Assembly: GCA_944325895.1 (NCBI GenBank)
Contig: CALVCA010000003.1
Coordinates: 62,001-126,000 of the forward strand
Direction: 5' to 3'
DNA length: 64,000 bases
Origin: Candidatus Gastranaerophilales bacterium
Lineage (GTDB): Bacteria > Cyanobacteriota > Vampirovibrionia > Gastranaerophilales > Gastranaerophilaceae
A program made the translations under genes and the position numbers. Position 1 is the first letter of the stretch. Each line of letters opens with the position of its first letter. The notes below the pieces were generated by a model. That model made no database searches. It was given only the letters and a program-made list of their open reading frames with translations, and had not been told where the DNA came from. Shown here in pieces: positions 1 through 7,857 of this stretch.

Positions 1-459
1 CTCTAAAGTTTCAAGGCTGATTTTATATTGCGGCATCTGTCTGACGGCATAGCCTTCTGTCTGCATATAAAGTTCAATATTATTTTCCAGCGGATGTGTG
101 TGTTTTCTGTTCAACGATTTAAGTTTTTCAACGGTTTTCCCGAGTTCTTCTTTCATCTCCTTATTCGTAGTACGTCTTTGAAGCTGCTCAATATTTGCAA
201 TCTCTTTCGGGGTAAATGAAATCAGGTTTGAAATAGAATAGTTGACAAAACCCCAGTGTTTTTGTGTGTCGTCTGTTTCAATCTCATCAACGGACGGAAA
301 AATACAAGTCAGACTATCACGCATACGCTCTGCCGTTCTGCGGGAAACATTGTACCTTTCAGCAATTTCTGTTATAGTAACCCCTTGAATTTTTGACGAC
401 ATAAAAATCGCAAGGTCTAAAATATCTGAAATTCTTGAATATCTTGGCTTATATGACAT
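1..459 (-). CDS. WYL/DeoR-type transcriptional regulator, N-terminal part (runs off window start)
   Basis: Reading leftward from an ATG at 459, the frame stays open for 153 codons to the window edge, so the C-terminus is missing. An AGGAGAAAAT ribosome-binding site precedes the ATG. Residues about 10-55 form a winged-helix DNA-binding segment (ISDILDLAIFMSS, then GVTITEIAERYNVSRRTAERM), typical of HTH_11/DeoR heads of WYL-domain regulators. The later part (WGFVNYSISNLISFTPKEI) matches the linker before a WYL ligand-binding domain. Family members are cytoplasmic transcription regulators, some controlling defence or DNA-damage genes. The WYL domain itself lies outside the window, so the assignment rests on the head and linker only. 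The target is unknown. Confidence 0.72.
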   Translation of the reverse strand, partial: MSYKPRYSRISDILDLAIFMSSKIQGVTITEIAERYNVSRRTAERMRDSLTCIFPSVDEIETDDTQKHWGFVNYSISNLISFTPKEIANIEQLQRRTTNKEMKEELGKTVEKLKSLNRKHTHPLENNIELYMQTEGYAVRQMPQYKISLETLE

Positions 460-627
460 AATTTTCTCCTAAACTTAAATTTATTATACACCAATATGAC
501 CGTTTTTGTCATAATTTAAAATTATAATATGGCAGAAATAAATTCAAAAACTCATATTCTCATAAATTTTATTTTTTATTAACAAAAATAAAATTTACGG
601 GATTTATATAAATATAAGGAACTAATT

Positions 628-1104
628 ATGAATACGATAAACAATCAACCTAATTTTACGGCAAGACTTGATATCAACAAACTCAACGGCAAACGATGGC
701 AAAATATTGCACAAATTTTTGCCTGGAAAACAATGAAATACCCGAAAGATACTTTTGTTTTGACACCGCACGAAAACGGCGATATGACAATATATCAAGT
801 ATTTCCGGGATCTAGCATAAATTACCACAGCAAACTTCGTAAAAGACAGACAGAAAATTTGCTGAAAAATTCTGACGAAACAATTGCTGAATCATTTGTA
901 AGATTATTAGAAACAGTTAAATTTCACCATAGAAAAATCCAACATACAAATAAATTTTTAAACGCAATACAATTAGAAAGTAACGAAAAAGATACAGATT
1001 TCAGCACTAAAATTTGGGAAATTGTGTTTGAAAAATATTCAAAAGATATTGAAAAATCATTAAGCACAGATCCGCTTTTAAGAGTTTTTAAGAAAAATCA
1101 ATAA
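628..1104 (+). CDS. hypothetical protein, lineage-type N-terminus
   Basis: A 158-residue protein with a good AAGGAAC ribosome-binding site before the ATG. I do not recognise a known domain. The N-terminus (INNQPNFTARLD) resembles other unassigned proteins here that carry a short polar stretch followed by an F-x-G/A motif near the start. The rest is mostly helical, lysine-rich and soluble-looking, with no signal peptide or membrane segment. It stands alone between the WYL regulator (divergent) and a tRNA-Ser gene. It is probably a real, taxonomically restricted gene, but no function can be given. Confidence 0.6.
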   Translation: MNTINNQPNFTARLDINKLNGKRWQNIAQIFAWKTMKYPKDTFVLTPHENGDMTIYQVFPGSSINYHSKLRKRQTENLLKNSDETIAESFVRLLETVKFHHRKIQHTNKFLNAIQLESNEKDTDFSTKIWEIVFEKYSKDIEKSLSTDPLLRVFKKNQ

Positions 1105-1218
1105 TTTTGTAACAAAATATAAACTAAAAAATTTTACTATTTAAGTTTTCTCTGATTTAATCCGTAAACAAATCTAAAAGGAGAAAATTTTATGAGTGGT
1201 GTAGACTGAAAGAAAATC

Positions 1219-1305
1219 CGGAGAGGGTGGGATTTGAACCCACGGAAGGTGTTACCCTTCACAGACTTTCGAGATCCGCACCTTAAGCCACTCGGACACC
1301 TCTCC
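1219..1305 (-). tRNA. tRNA-Ser (anticodon CGA)
   Basis: An 87-nt class II tRNA. The acceptor stem GGAGAGG pairs with CCTCTCC, with discriminator G. The anticodon loop CTCGAAA gives CGA, which reads UCG. There is a long variable arm, and the T arm is GTGGG-TTCAAAT-CCCAC. CCA is not encoded. Confidence 0.95.
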
Positions 1306-1376
1306 TGATAAATCCATTATAACAAAAAAAATTTAAATTTAAAACAAATATAAATTTAACAATATTTTAATTAACT

Positions 1377-3380
1377 ATGATAGAGCGTATAAAGAATACA
1401 ACAAATCAAATAAACATATCACAAAAAAACGTTCAATTTGAAGACGAATCATTTAACTTGAGTCTTTTTGGGAACGGATTTGCGGTAAACGAAATGTTTA
1501 ACGATATTTTAAAAGACTACGATACAGATAACAACGGTTTAATAGAAAATAAAGAAATTGAAGTATTTAAAAACGCTATTTTAAAAGCAGCAGGCGAAGA
1601 TAAAATTTTAGATACAAAAGAATTAAACAAATTATTTACCAAATCTGAAAAAACAACCGAATTTTCGACTAAAACAACAGCACTATTTAAAGCACTCTTA
1701 ACTGTTTTAAAAAACGGTCATGATAAATTAAAAATAACCAAACAAGATACGGGCAACTCTTTATCTTCTATAAACAAAGACGACTCAGGAGTAGAAATTT
1801 ACACATTTAAGACAAAAAATGACTTGGACGGCTACGTTATCAAATTTTATTCAAAAGACGGAAAGACAAAAGAATTAATAGCTAACAATGACACTGAATA
1901 CACTGATGAAGGAATCAGGCTTTTTGAAGGAGAAAAGAATCTAACTACACATATTTTATATAATGATAAAGAAGAAGTCGTAAAAAAAACCGTTATGTAT
2001 CAGGGGGACAAAAATACGGCTAAATATAATGAATACACATTTAACTCATATGATAAAAAAGGAAATTTAATATATAAAACACAAAAATCTAAAAATTTTA
2101 ATACGGGAGAAAGCCGCACTGTTTTGAGTTTATACAAAAAAAACGAGTTGAAACAAAAATTTTATACTACTGAAAAAAACGGTATGACAACAACAGTTCT
2201 TACAAATTATGACGATGATAAAATAATAAGCAAAAAAGTAAAACAAGAAAAAGAAGATTGCATAATTGTAAATGAATACAGCGGTGAAAACCTTGAAAAT
2301 CGTCTGAATTATTTGCCAAACAAAACTACAATATACGACAAAAAAGGGAAAATTAAATCAATCGAAACTAATACATTTGATGAAAACGGAATTCTTACAG
2401 GAAAAATCGTTGAAGAAAATAACACCATAAAAGAATTTGACTATTCTAAAGTTAACGGTATAATAGAACATTCCAAGCAAGGCGGGATCGGAGATTGTTT
2501 CCTGCTTGAAACAATAAACAGTTTAAACACAACAGATGCAGGACGAAAAATTTTAAATAATTCAATAAAAACGTCTGTTGATGAAAACGGTCAAACTATA
2601 TATAAAATATCATTTAAAGGAGTACCGCAGATTATAGAAGATTTGTCAAACGGTATAAGGAATTTTCCTAAAGATAAAATTTTTATGAAACCGGAATACA
2701 TAATCACCGAAAAAGAATTGGAAGAAGCTGCATTAAAAGCCGGTAACGATTATTCTTCCGGAGATAAAGACGTTTTATTACACGAACTTGCATATACAAA
2801 ATACCGTTTGGATGTAATAAAGACAATAAAAGCGAATAATGTAGACATCTCAAACCCGCCTAAATTTATATCTGGGTTGGATATACCCGCTGATTCGACT
2901 GTAAAACCTGAAAACATAATAAATGGCAACACATTAGGCATGACAATGTATTTATATACGGGTAAGAAATCCGATATATATATCAATCCGAAACAAGAAA
3001 TTGCCGTCTGTGAAATTGATTCAAACGGAAACATCGCATTGGCAAAAAAAGAAACGACATATAACGCAATAAGCGAATTTTCAAATGAAGACTCAAATGT
3101 ATTCAACAAACGATATAACGATATCGATAAAGTTCTTGAATTATTAAAAAAAGATATAAAACCTGACGGCAGCTTTGAAAATTATATTGTTGAAGCAGGT
3201 TTAAATATTACATCCGGAAACAATAATTTTACACAGGGTAATTCACACGCATTTACCGTAAAAGCAATTAAAGGAGATAAGATTATACTTATCAACCCGT
3301 GGAATTCATCAAAAGAATCTGAAATCAGCCTTGAGGATTTCATAAAATCCGTACAAGCAATAAATATTCAACAAATGTAA
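1377..3380 (+). CDS. EF-hand and calpain-like (C2) cysteine protease domain protein
   Basis: A 667-residue protein. Residues 49-60 form a canonical EF-hand calcium loop (DTDNNGLIENKE), and a degenerate second one may follow near 70-85. Residues about 120-350 contain repeated short beta-rich units (YDKKGNLIYKT, YDKKGKIKSIET) like RHS/MORN-type strand repeats. The C-terminal half looks like a calpain-type papain fold: QGGIGDCFLLETI with Cys374, then NSHAFTV with His624, then LINPWN with Asn640, in the order of the C2 catalytic triad. Known calpains cleave proteins in a calcium-dependent way; activity here is inferred. No signal peptide is seen. No clear ribosome-binding site precedes the ATG. 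The gene sits between two tRNA-Ser genes. Confidence 0.8.
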   Translation: MIERIKNTTNQINISQKNVQFEDESFNLSLFGNGFAVNEMFNDILKDYDTDNNGLIENKEIEVFKNAILKAAGEDKILDTKELNKLFTKSEKTTEFSTKTTALFKALLTVLKNGHDKLKITKQDTGNSLSSINKDDSGVEIYTFKTKNDLDGYVIKFYSKDGKTKELIANNDTEYTDEGIRLFEGEKNLTTHILYNDKEEVVKKTVMYQGDKNTAKYNEYTFNSYDKKGNLIYKTQKSKNFNTGESRTVLSLYKKNELKQKFYTTEKNGMTTTVLTNYDDDKIISKKVKQEKEDCIIVNEYSGENLENRLNYLPNKTTIYDKKGKIKSIETNTFDENGILTGKIVEENNTIKEFDYSKVNGIIEHSKQGGIGDCFLLETINSLNTTDAGRKILNNSIKTSVDENGQTIYKISFKGVPQIIEDLSNGIRNFPKDKIFMKPEYIITEKELEEAALKAGNDYSSGDKDVLLHELAYTKYRLDVIKTIKANNVDISNPPKFISGLDIPADSTVKPENIINGNTLGMTMYLYTGKKSDIYINPKQEIAVCEIDSNGNIALAKKETTYNAISEFSNEDSNVFNKRYNDIDKVLELLKKDIKPDGSFENYIVEAGLNITSGNNNFTQGNSHAFTVKAIKGDKIILINPWNSSKESEISLEDFIKSVQAINIQQM

Positions 3381-3465
3381 AACAGATTGTAAACTGCAAA
3401 AACTCAAAACATACATAAATATTTAGTGAGCATTTTGTGAGCATTTAGAAAATGTAAGGCGACAC

Positions 3466-3500
3466 CCCAAAAAAATAAAAGGCTCGAAAGCCTTTTAAAA
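3466..3500 (-). terminator. intrinsic terminator after tRNA-Ser(GCT)
   Basis: On the minus strand a hairpin (AAAAGGCTTTCGAGCCTTTT) is followed by ATTTTTTT. It lies directly downstream of the tRNA gene. It may also act for the calpain-like gene that converges from the other side. Confidence 0.75.
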
Positions 3501-3502
3501 AA

Positions 3503-3592
3503 CGGAGTAACAGGGATTTGAACCCTGGATGCAGGTATAACCCACATAACACCTTAGCAGGGTGCCGCCTTCAGCCACTCGGCCATTACTCC
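3503..3592 (-). tRNA. tRNA-Ser (anticodon GCT)
   Basis: A 90-nt class II tRNA. The acceptor GGAGTAA pairs with TTACTCC, with discriminator G. The anticodon stem GCACC/GGTGT encloses loop CTGCTAA, so the anticodon is GCT (reads AGC/AGU). A long variable arm is present. CCA is not encoded. Confidence 0.95.
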
Positions 3593-3680
3593 ATGTTATA
3601 TTTTAAGTTTACCACAAATATTTTATTTTAGGCAATTATTTTTTTTTAGTTTATAATAAGTTATATAAGGAGAGGATATT

Positions 3681-4454
3681 ATGACAATAAAAATAGCTGA
3701 TAAAGAGTTTACATCAAGATTAATGGTCGGAACTGGGAAATTTGACGATTTTTCGGTAATGGAAAAAGCACACAAGGCTTCCGGAGCCGAAATTGTCACA
3801 GTTGCAATCAGACGTGTTGATATGAATGCACCGGGGCATGTCGGATTGATGGATCATATTGATTTAAACAAATACTGGCTTTTACCAAACACTGCAGGGT
3901 GCACAAATGCAGAAGAAGCTATCCGTGTTGCAAGACTTTCAAAAGCAATGGGCATCAATAACTGGATTAAGCTTGAAGTAATTCCTGATCCTAAATACTT
4001 AATGCCTGATCCTATTGCAACTTTAGAAGCAGCAAAAGTACTTATTGAAGAAGGCTTTACCGTTCTTCCTTATATAAATGCAGATCCGATTTTAGCCAAA
4101 AGATTGGAAGAAATAGGTTGTGCAACCATAATGCCTTTGGCTTCACCTATCGGTTCAGGTCAGGGGGTAAAGACACTTGAAAACATAAAAATTATAATTG
4201 AACAGTCAAATGTACCTGTTGTTGTAGATGCCGGTATCGGAGTTCCGTCAGATGCCGCAACAGTTATGGAATGCGGAGCTGATTTTTGCTTAATAAACAC
4301 AGCCATTGCAAAAGCTCAAGATCCTGTTAAAATGGCAGAAGCTTTCAAATATGGTGTTATGGCAGGACGTGCCGCATATGAAGCAGGCAGAATTCCAAAA
4401 AAAGAAATTGCTTCAGCTTCTTCTCCTTTGGCGGGTATCGTTGGTAAAAATTAA
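3681..4454 (+). CDS. thiG: thiazole synthase ThiG
   Basis: A 257-residue protein of usual ThiG length. ThiG builds the thiazole phosphate ring of thiamine from 1-deoxy-D-xylulose 5-phosphate, dehydroglycine and ThiS thiocarboxylate. Visible family features are [10 protein letters not shown] at the N-terminus, LPNTAGC at 68-74, [10 protein letters not shown] with the Schiff-base lysine at about Lys97, PIGSGQG, and VDAGIG with the phosphate-binding C-terminal part of the TIM barrel. A GGAGAGG ribosome-binding site precedes the ATG. No other thi gene and no TPP riboswitch is seen nearby, so it is separated from the rest of the pathway. It is followed after 15 bp by the nuclease gene and is probably co-transcribed with it. 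Confidence 0.96.
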   Translation: MTIKIADKEFTSRLMVGTGKFDDFSVMEKAHKASGAEIVTVAIRRVDMNAPGHVGLMDHIDLNKYWLLPNTAGCTNAEEAIRVARLSKAMGINNWIKLEVIPDPKYLMPDPIATLEAAKVLIEEGFTVLPYINADPILAKRLEEIGCATIMPLASPIGSGQGVKTLENIKIIIEQSNVPVVVDAGIGVPSDAATVMECGADFCLINTAIAKAQDPVKMAEAFKYGVMAGRAAYEAGRIPKKEIASASSPLAGIVGKN

Positions 4455-4469
4455 TGAAAGGTTTTTAAT

Positions 4470-4979
4470 ATGATAGAAATGAAAGTTATGGGTATAGCAC
4501 TCGACACTAGAACAGGTTCTCCTATTGTTGTTTTACATGATAAAGACAACAGAAAAGCCCTGCCGATTTGGATTGGTTCGGCTGAAGCCAGTGCCATTAT
4601 CAGAAAAATCGAAAACCTCAATGTAACTCGTCCTATGACGCACGATTTAATAATTAATGTTATCGAAAAAACAGGCTATACACTTGATAGAGTTGAAATT
4701 AACAATGTTGAAAAAGAAACATACTTTGCAACTCTGTTTTTAAAAGATGACAACGATAAATTTATAGAAATTGATTCTCGTCCTTCTGATGCCATTGCTA
4801 TCGCAATAAGAGTAGATGCTCCTATTTTTGTAACCGCAAATGTTCTGTCCAGCGGTTCCGTCTCAACAGATACGGCTAAAGATGAAGAAGAAGCTCAAGA
4901 ATTTAAAAATTTCATCCAAAGCATTAAACCGTCAGATTTCGCAAAACTTATGAAAGATAACGAGCATCACGATCAGTAA
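4470..4979 (+). CDS. bifunctional nuclease (BFN/DUF151) family protein
   Basis: A 169-residue protein. The BFN/DUF151 domain spans residues 1-130, with LPIWIGSAEASAI at about 30-42, RPMTHDL at about 53-59, and SRPSDAIAIAIR at about 103-114. These are the most conserved family segments. Members studied in plants have DNase and RNase activity; most bacterial members are uncharacterised. The C-terminal 40 residues are charged, possibly a UVR-like tail. An AAAGG ribosome-binding site precedes the ATG. It is 15 bp downstream of thiG on the same strand. Confidence 0.9.
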   Translation: MIEMKVMGIALDTRTGSPIVVLHDKDNRKALPIWIGSAEASAIIRKIENLNVTRPMTHDLIINVIEKTGYTLDRVEINNVEKETYFATLFLKDDNDKFIEIDSRPSDAIAIAIRVDAPIFVTANVLSSGSVSTDTAKDEEEAQEFKNFIQSIKPSDFAKLMKDNEHHDQ

Positions 4980-4982
4980 AAT

Positions 4983-5165
4983 TTACGCAAACACATTAAG
5001 TTTGTTAGCCAAAACATCATTTTGAACTACAGGTACCAATTCACCGTTTGAAAAATTTCGTTGGAAATTTTGTGCAAAATTTTCTTTTAACGGAGTTTTT
5101 TGTACTGCAGCATACCTTATTCCGCCTAATGATGCTAATCCAAATTTAATTCCCTGAACTGACAT
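4983..5165 (-). CDS. small hypothetical protein (60 aa)
   Basis: Starts at an ATG preceded by AAAGGGGAAT, a convincing ribosome-binding site. It begins MSVQGIKFGLASLGGIRY. No known domain is recognised. The N-terminal I-K-F-G-L segment resembles the F-x-G motifs of other unassigned proteins in the window. It converges on the nuclease gene, with 3 bp between their ends. Probably real but lineage-restricted. Confidence 0.55.
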   Translation of the reverse strand: MSVQGIKFGLASLGGIRYAAVQKTPLKENFAQNFQRNFSNGELVPVVQNDVLANKLNVFA

Positions 5166-5232
5166 ATTAATTCCCCTTTATATATTATTAAAGTATAAAT
5201 AGAAGAAAAAATTGCCTTATTATTAAGAAATA

Positions 5233-5394
5233 TTACAGAAGAAAAAAATTTTTGTTATAATTAAAATCATAAACCTGATTAGACGGCTTTAATTTCGGAA
5301 TAAATGTACGAAGCGTGTCATCATCAATTTTCTTTAATTCGCAAAGTCCAATAATTGCATCATCTTCTTTAAAAAAATTTTTAAGAAATTCCAT
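5233..5394 (-). CDS. small hypothetical protein (53 aa)
   Basis: The minus strand has a strong AAGAAGGTGATTT ribosome-binding site directly before an ATG at 5394, then a 53-codon frame that begins MEFLKNFFKEDDAIIGLCEL. It is divergent from the DUF1858 gene. I do not recognise the family. It has an amphipathic start, one cysteine, and no signal peptide. The strong ribosome-binding site is the main reason to keep it. Confidence 0.5.
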   Translation of the reverse strand: MEFLKNFFKEDDAIIGLCELKKIDDDTLRTFIPKLKPSNQVYDFNYNKNFFLL

Positions 5395-5460
5395 AAATCA
5401 CCTTCTTTGTTGTATAATGTTATTAATAAAAAAAATATAAAAGTCAAAAAGGAGAAAAAT

Positions 5461-5664
5461 ATGGCAGATAAAGTAACAAAAGAAATGAACATTATGGATA
5501 TAGTACAGGCATACCCACAAAGTATTGAAATATTTCAAAAATACGGATTAGGCTGTATAGGTTGTGCTGCAGCAAGATTTGAAAACCTTGAAGCAGGGGC
5601 AAAAGTTCATGGTTTTGACCCTGATGCAATGGTTGCTGATATCAATGCGTTAATAGAAGAATAA
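5461..5664 (+). CDS. DUF1858 domain-containing protein
   Basis: A 67-residue protein starting at the ATG that follows AAAAAGGAGAAAAAT. An in-frame upstream start at 5407 lies before this ribosome-binding site and is unlikely. The sequence TKEMNIMDIVQAYPQSIEIF, then YGLGCIGCAAARFENLEAG, matches DUF1858 (the N-terminal domain seen in ScdA/hybrid-cluster contexts), with the conserved G-C-x-x-C pair (GCIGCAA). Members are thought to take part in redox or Fe-S processes; the role here is inferred. Confidence 0.88.
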   Translation: MADKVTKEMNIMDIVQAYPQSIEIFQKYGLGCIGCAAARFENLEAGAKVHGFDPDAMVADINALIEE

Positions 5665-5668
5665 ATAT

Positions 5669-7636
5669 TTATCTGTTTAAAAAACCTGCCATTGTCGGAG
5701 CACTTGTTACTGCACGCATTGCTGCTGTTGGTATATTATTTTTTTGAGCATTATTTTGTTGTGCAATTTTTTGTTGTTCTGCGATATGACGTTTTGTCAT
5801 TTTTTCACAATGTCTAGAAATCCATATCATTAATGCCGGTACAAGGAATATTGTTGAAACAAAACCGAATGCACTATTACAGGTTTTAGCTTGTTTAACA
5901 AGTTTGTTACCTTGATCTGCAAGTTTATTAACAATTTTCTTATAAGCTTCAGTACCTTTAGCATTATCAAATTTAGAGATAATATCAGCAAGCTTCATAT
6001 GTCTTGCGGGTTTTTCACCCAAAATTTCCGTTGCAGCCTTTTGTATGTCTTTATCAATGTTCAATACTTTACCGACATTACCACCGTTTTTATCAATAAA
6101 TCTGAACATATCATTGACACCGTCTTTGTAATTTGCAACATCGCTGTAATGAGCAGTTATTCTATCACTGTCAAGGACTTGTACACCATTATCAGGATAA
6201 ATATAATGCCAAATTTTCTTAAATATTGATTCTTTATGATTTTCAGGTTTAATATTCAATGCCAAACCGGTAAATTTTGCAAACACATCCGAGCAAACAC
6301 GATTGATAGCTTTTGAACCGAATAATATCGCCAAGAAACTTGTAATATCACGCAGCAAAATTTCTTTTCTGTCAGTATTACTTTGTGCATGTTTTAACCT
6401 TGGAGGCAGACAAAAACCAAACAACAAAGTTAACATAGCAGGCATAGGCATTGTCGCACCTTCAAATTCAAATCCGTTAGAAAACTTTTTCAATCCCGGA
6501 GTATCCGCAACTGTTCTGCCCAATTTTGAAGTTAAACTACCGATACCCGTGAAGGACGGACCGGCATCCGTTTTCTTTTCAGAATCTTTTTTAACATCTT
6601 CAGTCTTTTGTTTTAAATCCGCACTTTGCTGAGGAACACCCAAACCGTCAAGACCCGGATCTCTGCCTTTTGTAACATGGTTATATAATTTAGGTATCAA
6701 TGTATAGAAACCCAAAACAGCCAAGAACATACTCATATTTGAAATAAATCTTGAGCCTGCACGACGCTGGCTTAATTTTTTCACAAAATTGGATATTGTT
6801 TCAGGAGGCAATTCAGGAGTCTTTACAATTGCTTTTTTAACACGTTTTGTGGCATCATTTGTGAAATCATTCATATGATTAATAAATGATTTGAATGACG
6901 AATGAATTGTTTTCTCGCCGGTATTATAACTTGTAACAATTTTATCGCCTGAAGCACCCAAATATTGTTTACGTAATTTCACAAAATCTTCTTGAAGTGC
7001 ATGTTTTAAATCCTGAGCAGAACCTTCGACATGCTGTCCTTTAAGATGTTTCCAAAAACCTTTTTTAGGAGCTTTTTCAGCGTCAATAAGTCTTTGTGCA
7101 AAATCTTTTGATAATTTATTTAATTCTTCACCTTTTAAACCGCCGTTTGTAGAATCGGAAAGCATCTTTTCAAATACTTTTTCATAAAAACCATGCTTTG
7201 ATTTAGCAACGTCAGTTAAAATATCAGATGACGTATTTTGTGCAAAATCAGCAAATGTTCTGCCAAAGCCTTTTATATAATCTATAGGAACATTATTAGC
7301 CGAACCGGCAAACTTTTTAATGCCGCCAAGCATAACAGCAGGGATAATAAATGCACTGGGACCGCTTAAAATTTCTCTGATACCCTCTTTTTTTGCAAAA
7401 TCCCAATTTAATTGACCGGTTTTATCATGGTTACGATAAATACCTGTCAAAACACGAGGACCTGCCATGCCTAAAAAATCCTGCATAATAAATGACGCCA
7501 TGAAACCGCCTCTGTTCATTGCATCCATAAACACAATAACAGGATTTGCATTATTACCAAATGAAATATTGTTATTTACAACTTTTCTATTGTATTTTCG
7601 TTCCGGAGTTGCTATTTGTACTGATTTAACTGACAT
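5669..7636 (-). CDS. large lineage-specific membrane protein
   Basis: A 655-residue protein with an AGGAAA ribosome-binding site. Hydrophobic segments lie at about 90-110 (FIIPAVMLGG), 300-320 (MFLAVLGFYTLIP), 398-412, 430-445, and 612-632 (FVSTIFLVPALMIWIS). The N-terminus has NNNISFGNNAN, the F-x-G type motif of other proteins here. The segment GPRVLTGIY, then FAKKEGIREILSGP, parallels the RP...TKKYxAxRE core of the two proteins at 9149-10362, so the three look like one family. Charged soluble stretches lie between the membrane segments. No known domain is recognised and the function is unknown. Confidence 0.7.
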   Translation of the reverse strand: MSVKSVQIATPERKYNRKVVNNNISFGNNANPVIVFMDAMNRGGFMASFIMQDFLGMAGPRVLTGIYRNHDKTGQLNWDFAKKEGIREILSGPSAFIIPAVMLGGIKKFAGSANNVPIDYIKGFGRTFADFAQNTSSDILTDVAKSKHGFYEKVFEKMLSDSTNGGLKGEELNKLSKDFAQRLIDAEKAPKKGFWKHLKGQHVEGSAQDLKHALQEDFVKLRKQYLGASGDKIVTSYNTGEKTIHSSFKSFINHMNDFTNDATKRVKKAIVKTPELPPETISNFVKKLSQRRAGSRFISNMSMFLAVLGFYTLIPKLYNHVTKGRDPGLDGLGVPQQSADLKQKTEDVKKDSEKKTDAGPSFTGIGSLTSKLGRTVADTPGLKKFSNGFEFEGATMPMPAMLTLLFGFCLPPRLKHAQSNTDRKEILLRDITSFLAILFGSKAINRVCSDVFAKFTGLALNIKPENHKESIFKKIWHYIYPDNGVQVLDSDRITAHYSDVANYKDGVNDMFRFIDKNGGNVGKVLNIDKDIQKAATEILGEKPARHMKLADIISKFDNAKGTEAYKKIVNKLADQGNKLVKQAKTCNSAFGFVSTIFLVPALMIWISRHCEKMTKRHIAEQQKIAQQNNAQKNNIPTAAMRAVTSAPTMAGFLNR

Positions 7637-7754
7637 TTTCCTACTTACTGTTATCTACACACAATTTATTTAAAACTCGTAATACACATATATTGCCCTT
7701 TTTTTTATTAATATTAAAAAAAATTAACAAAAGATAAATGTAATTAGTGTATTT

Positions 7755-7782
7755 ATTATACTTATTAAAAAATAATTTGCAA
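7755..7782 (-). promoter_or_regulatory. sigma70-type promoter for the 5669-7636 gene
   Basis: On the minus strand TTGCAA (7782-7777), a 16-bp spacer and a perfect TATAAT (7760-7755) stand about 120 bp upstream of the start codon. Confidence 0.6.
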
Positions 7783-7822
7783 GTAAACTACTACAAATGT
7801 AACATTTATTTTACAAACCTGG

Positions 7823-7849
7823 TTGACAGCAAGGGATGAATTATATAAA
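7823..7849 (+). promoter_or_regulatory. trmFO promoter with almost no 5' UTR
   Basis: TTGACA (7823-7828), a 15-bp spacer and TATAAA (7844-7849). A start site 6-8 bp further on would fall at about 7856, only two bases before the trmFO ATG. There is no Shine-Dalgarno sequence, so the transcript may be leaderless. Confidence 0.5.
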
Positions 7850-7857
7850 CTGAATAT

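Noticed and set aside
28-219. 63-codon plus-strand frame near the window start
   Set aside because: It is the shadow of the minus-strand WYL-type regulator that reads through the window edge.
3593-3680. TPP riboswitch upstream of thiG
   Set aside because: The gap to the tRNA is under 90 bp and none of the conserved thi-box sequence is visible.
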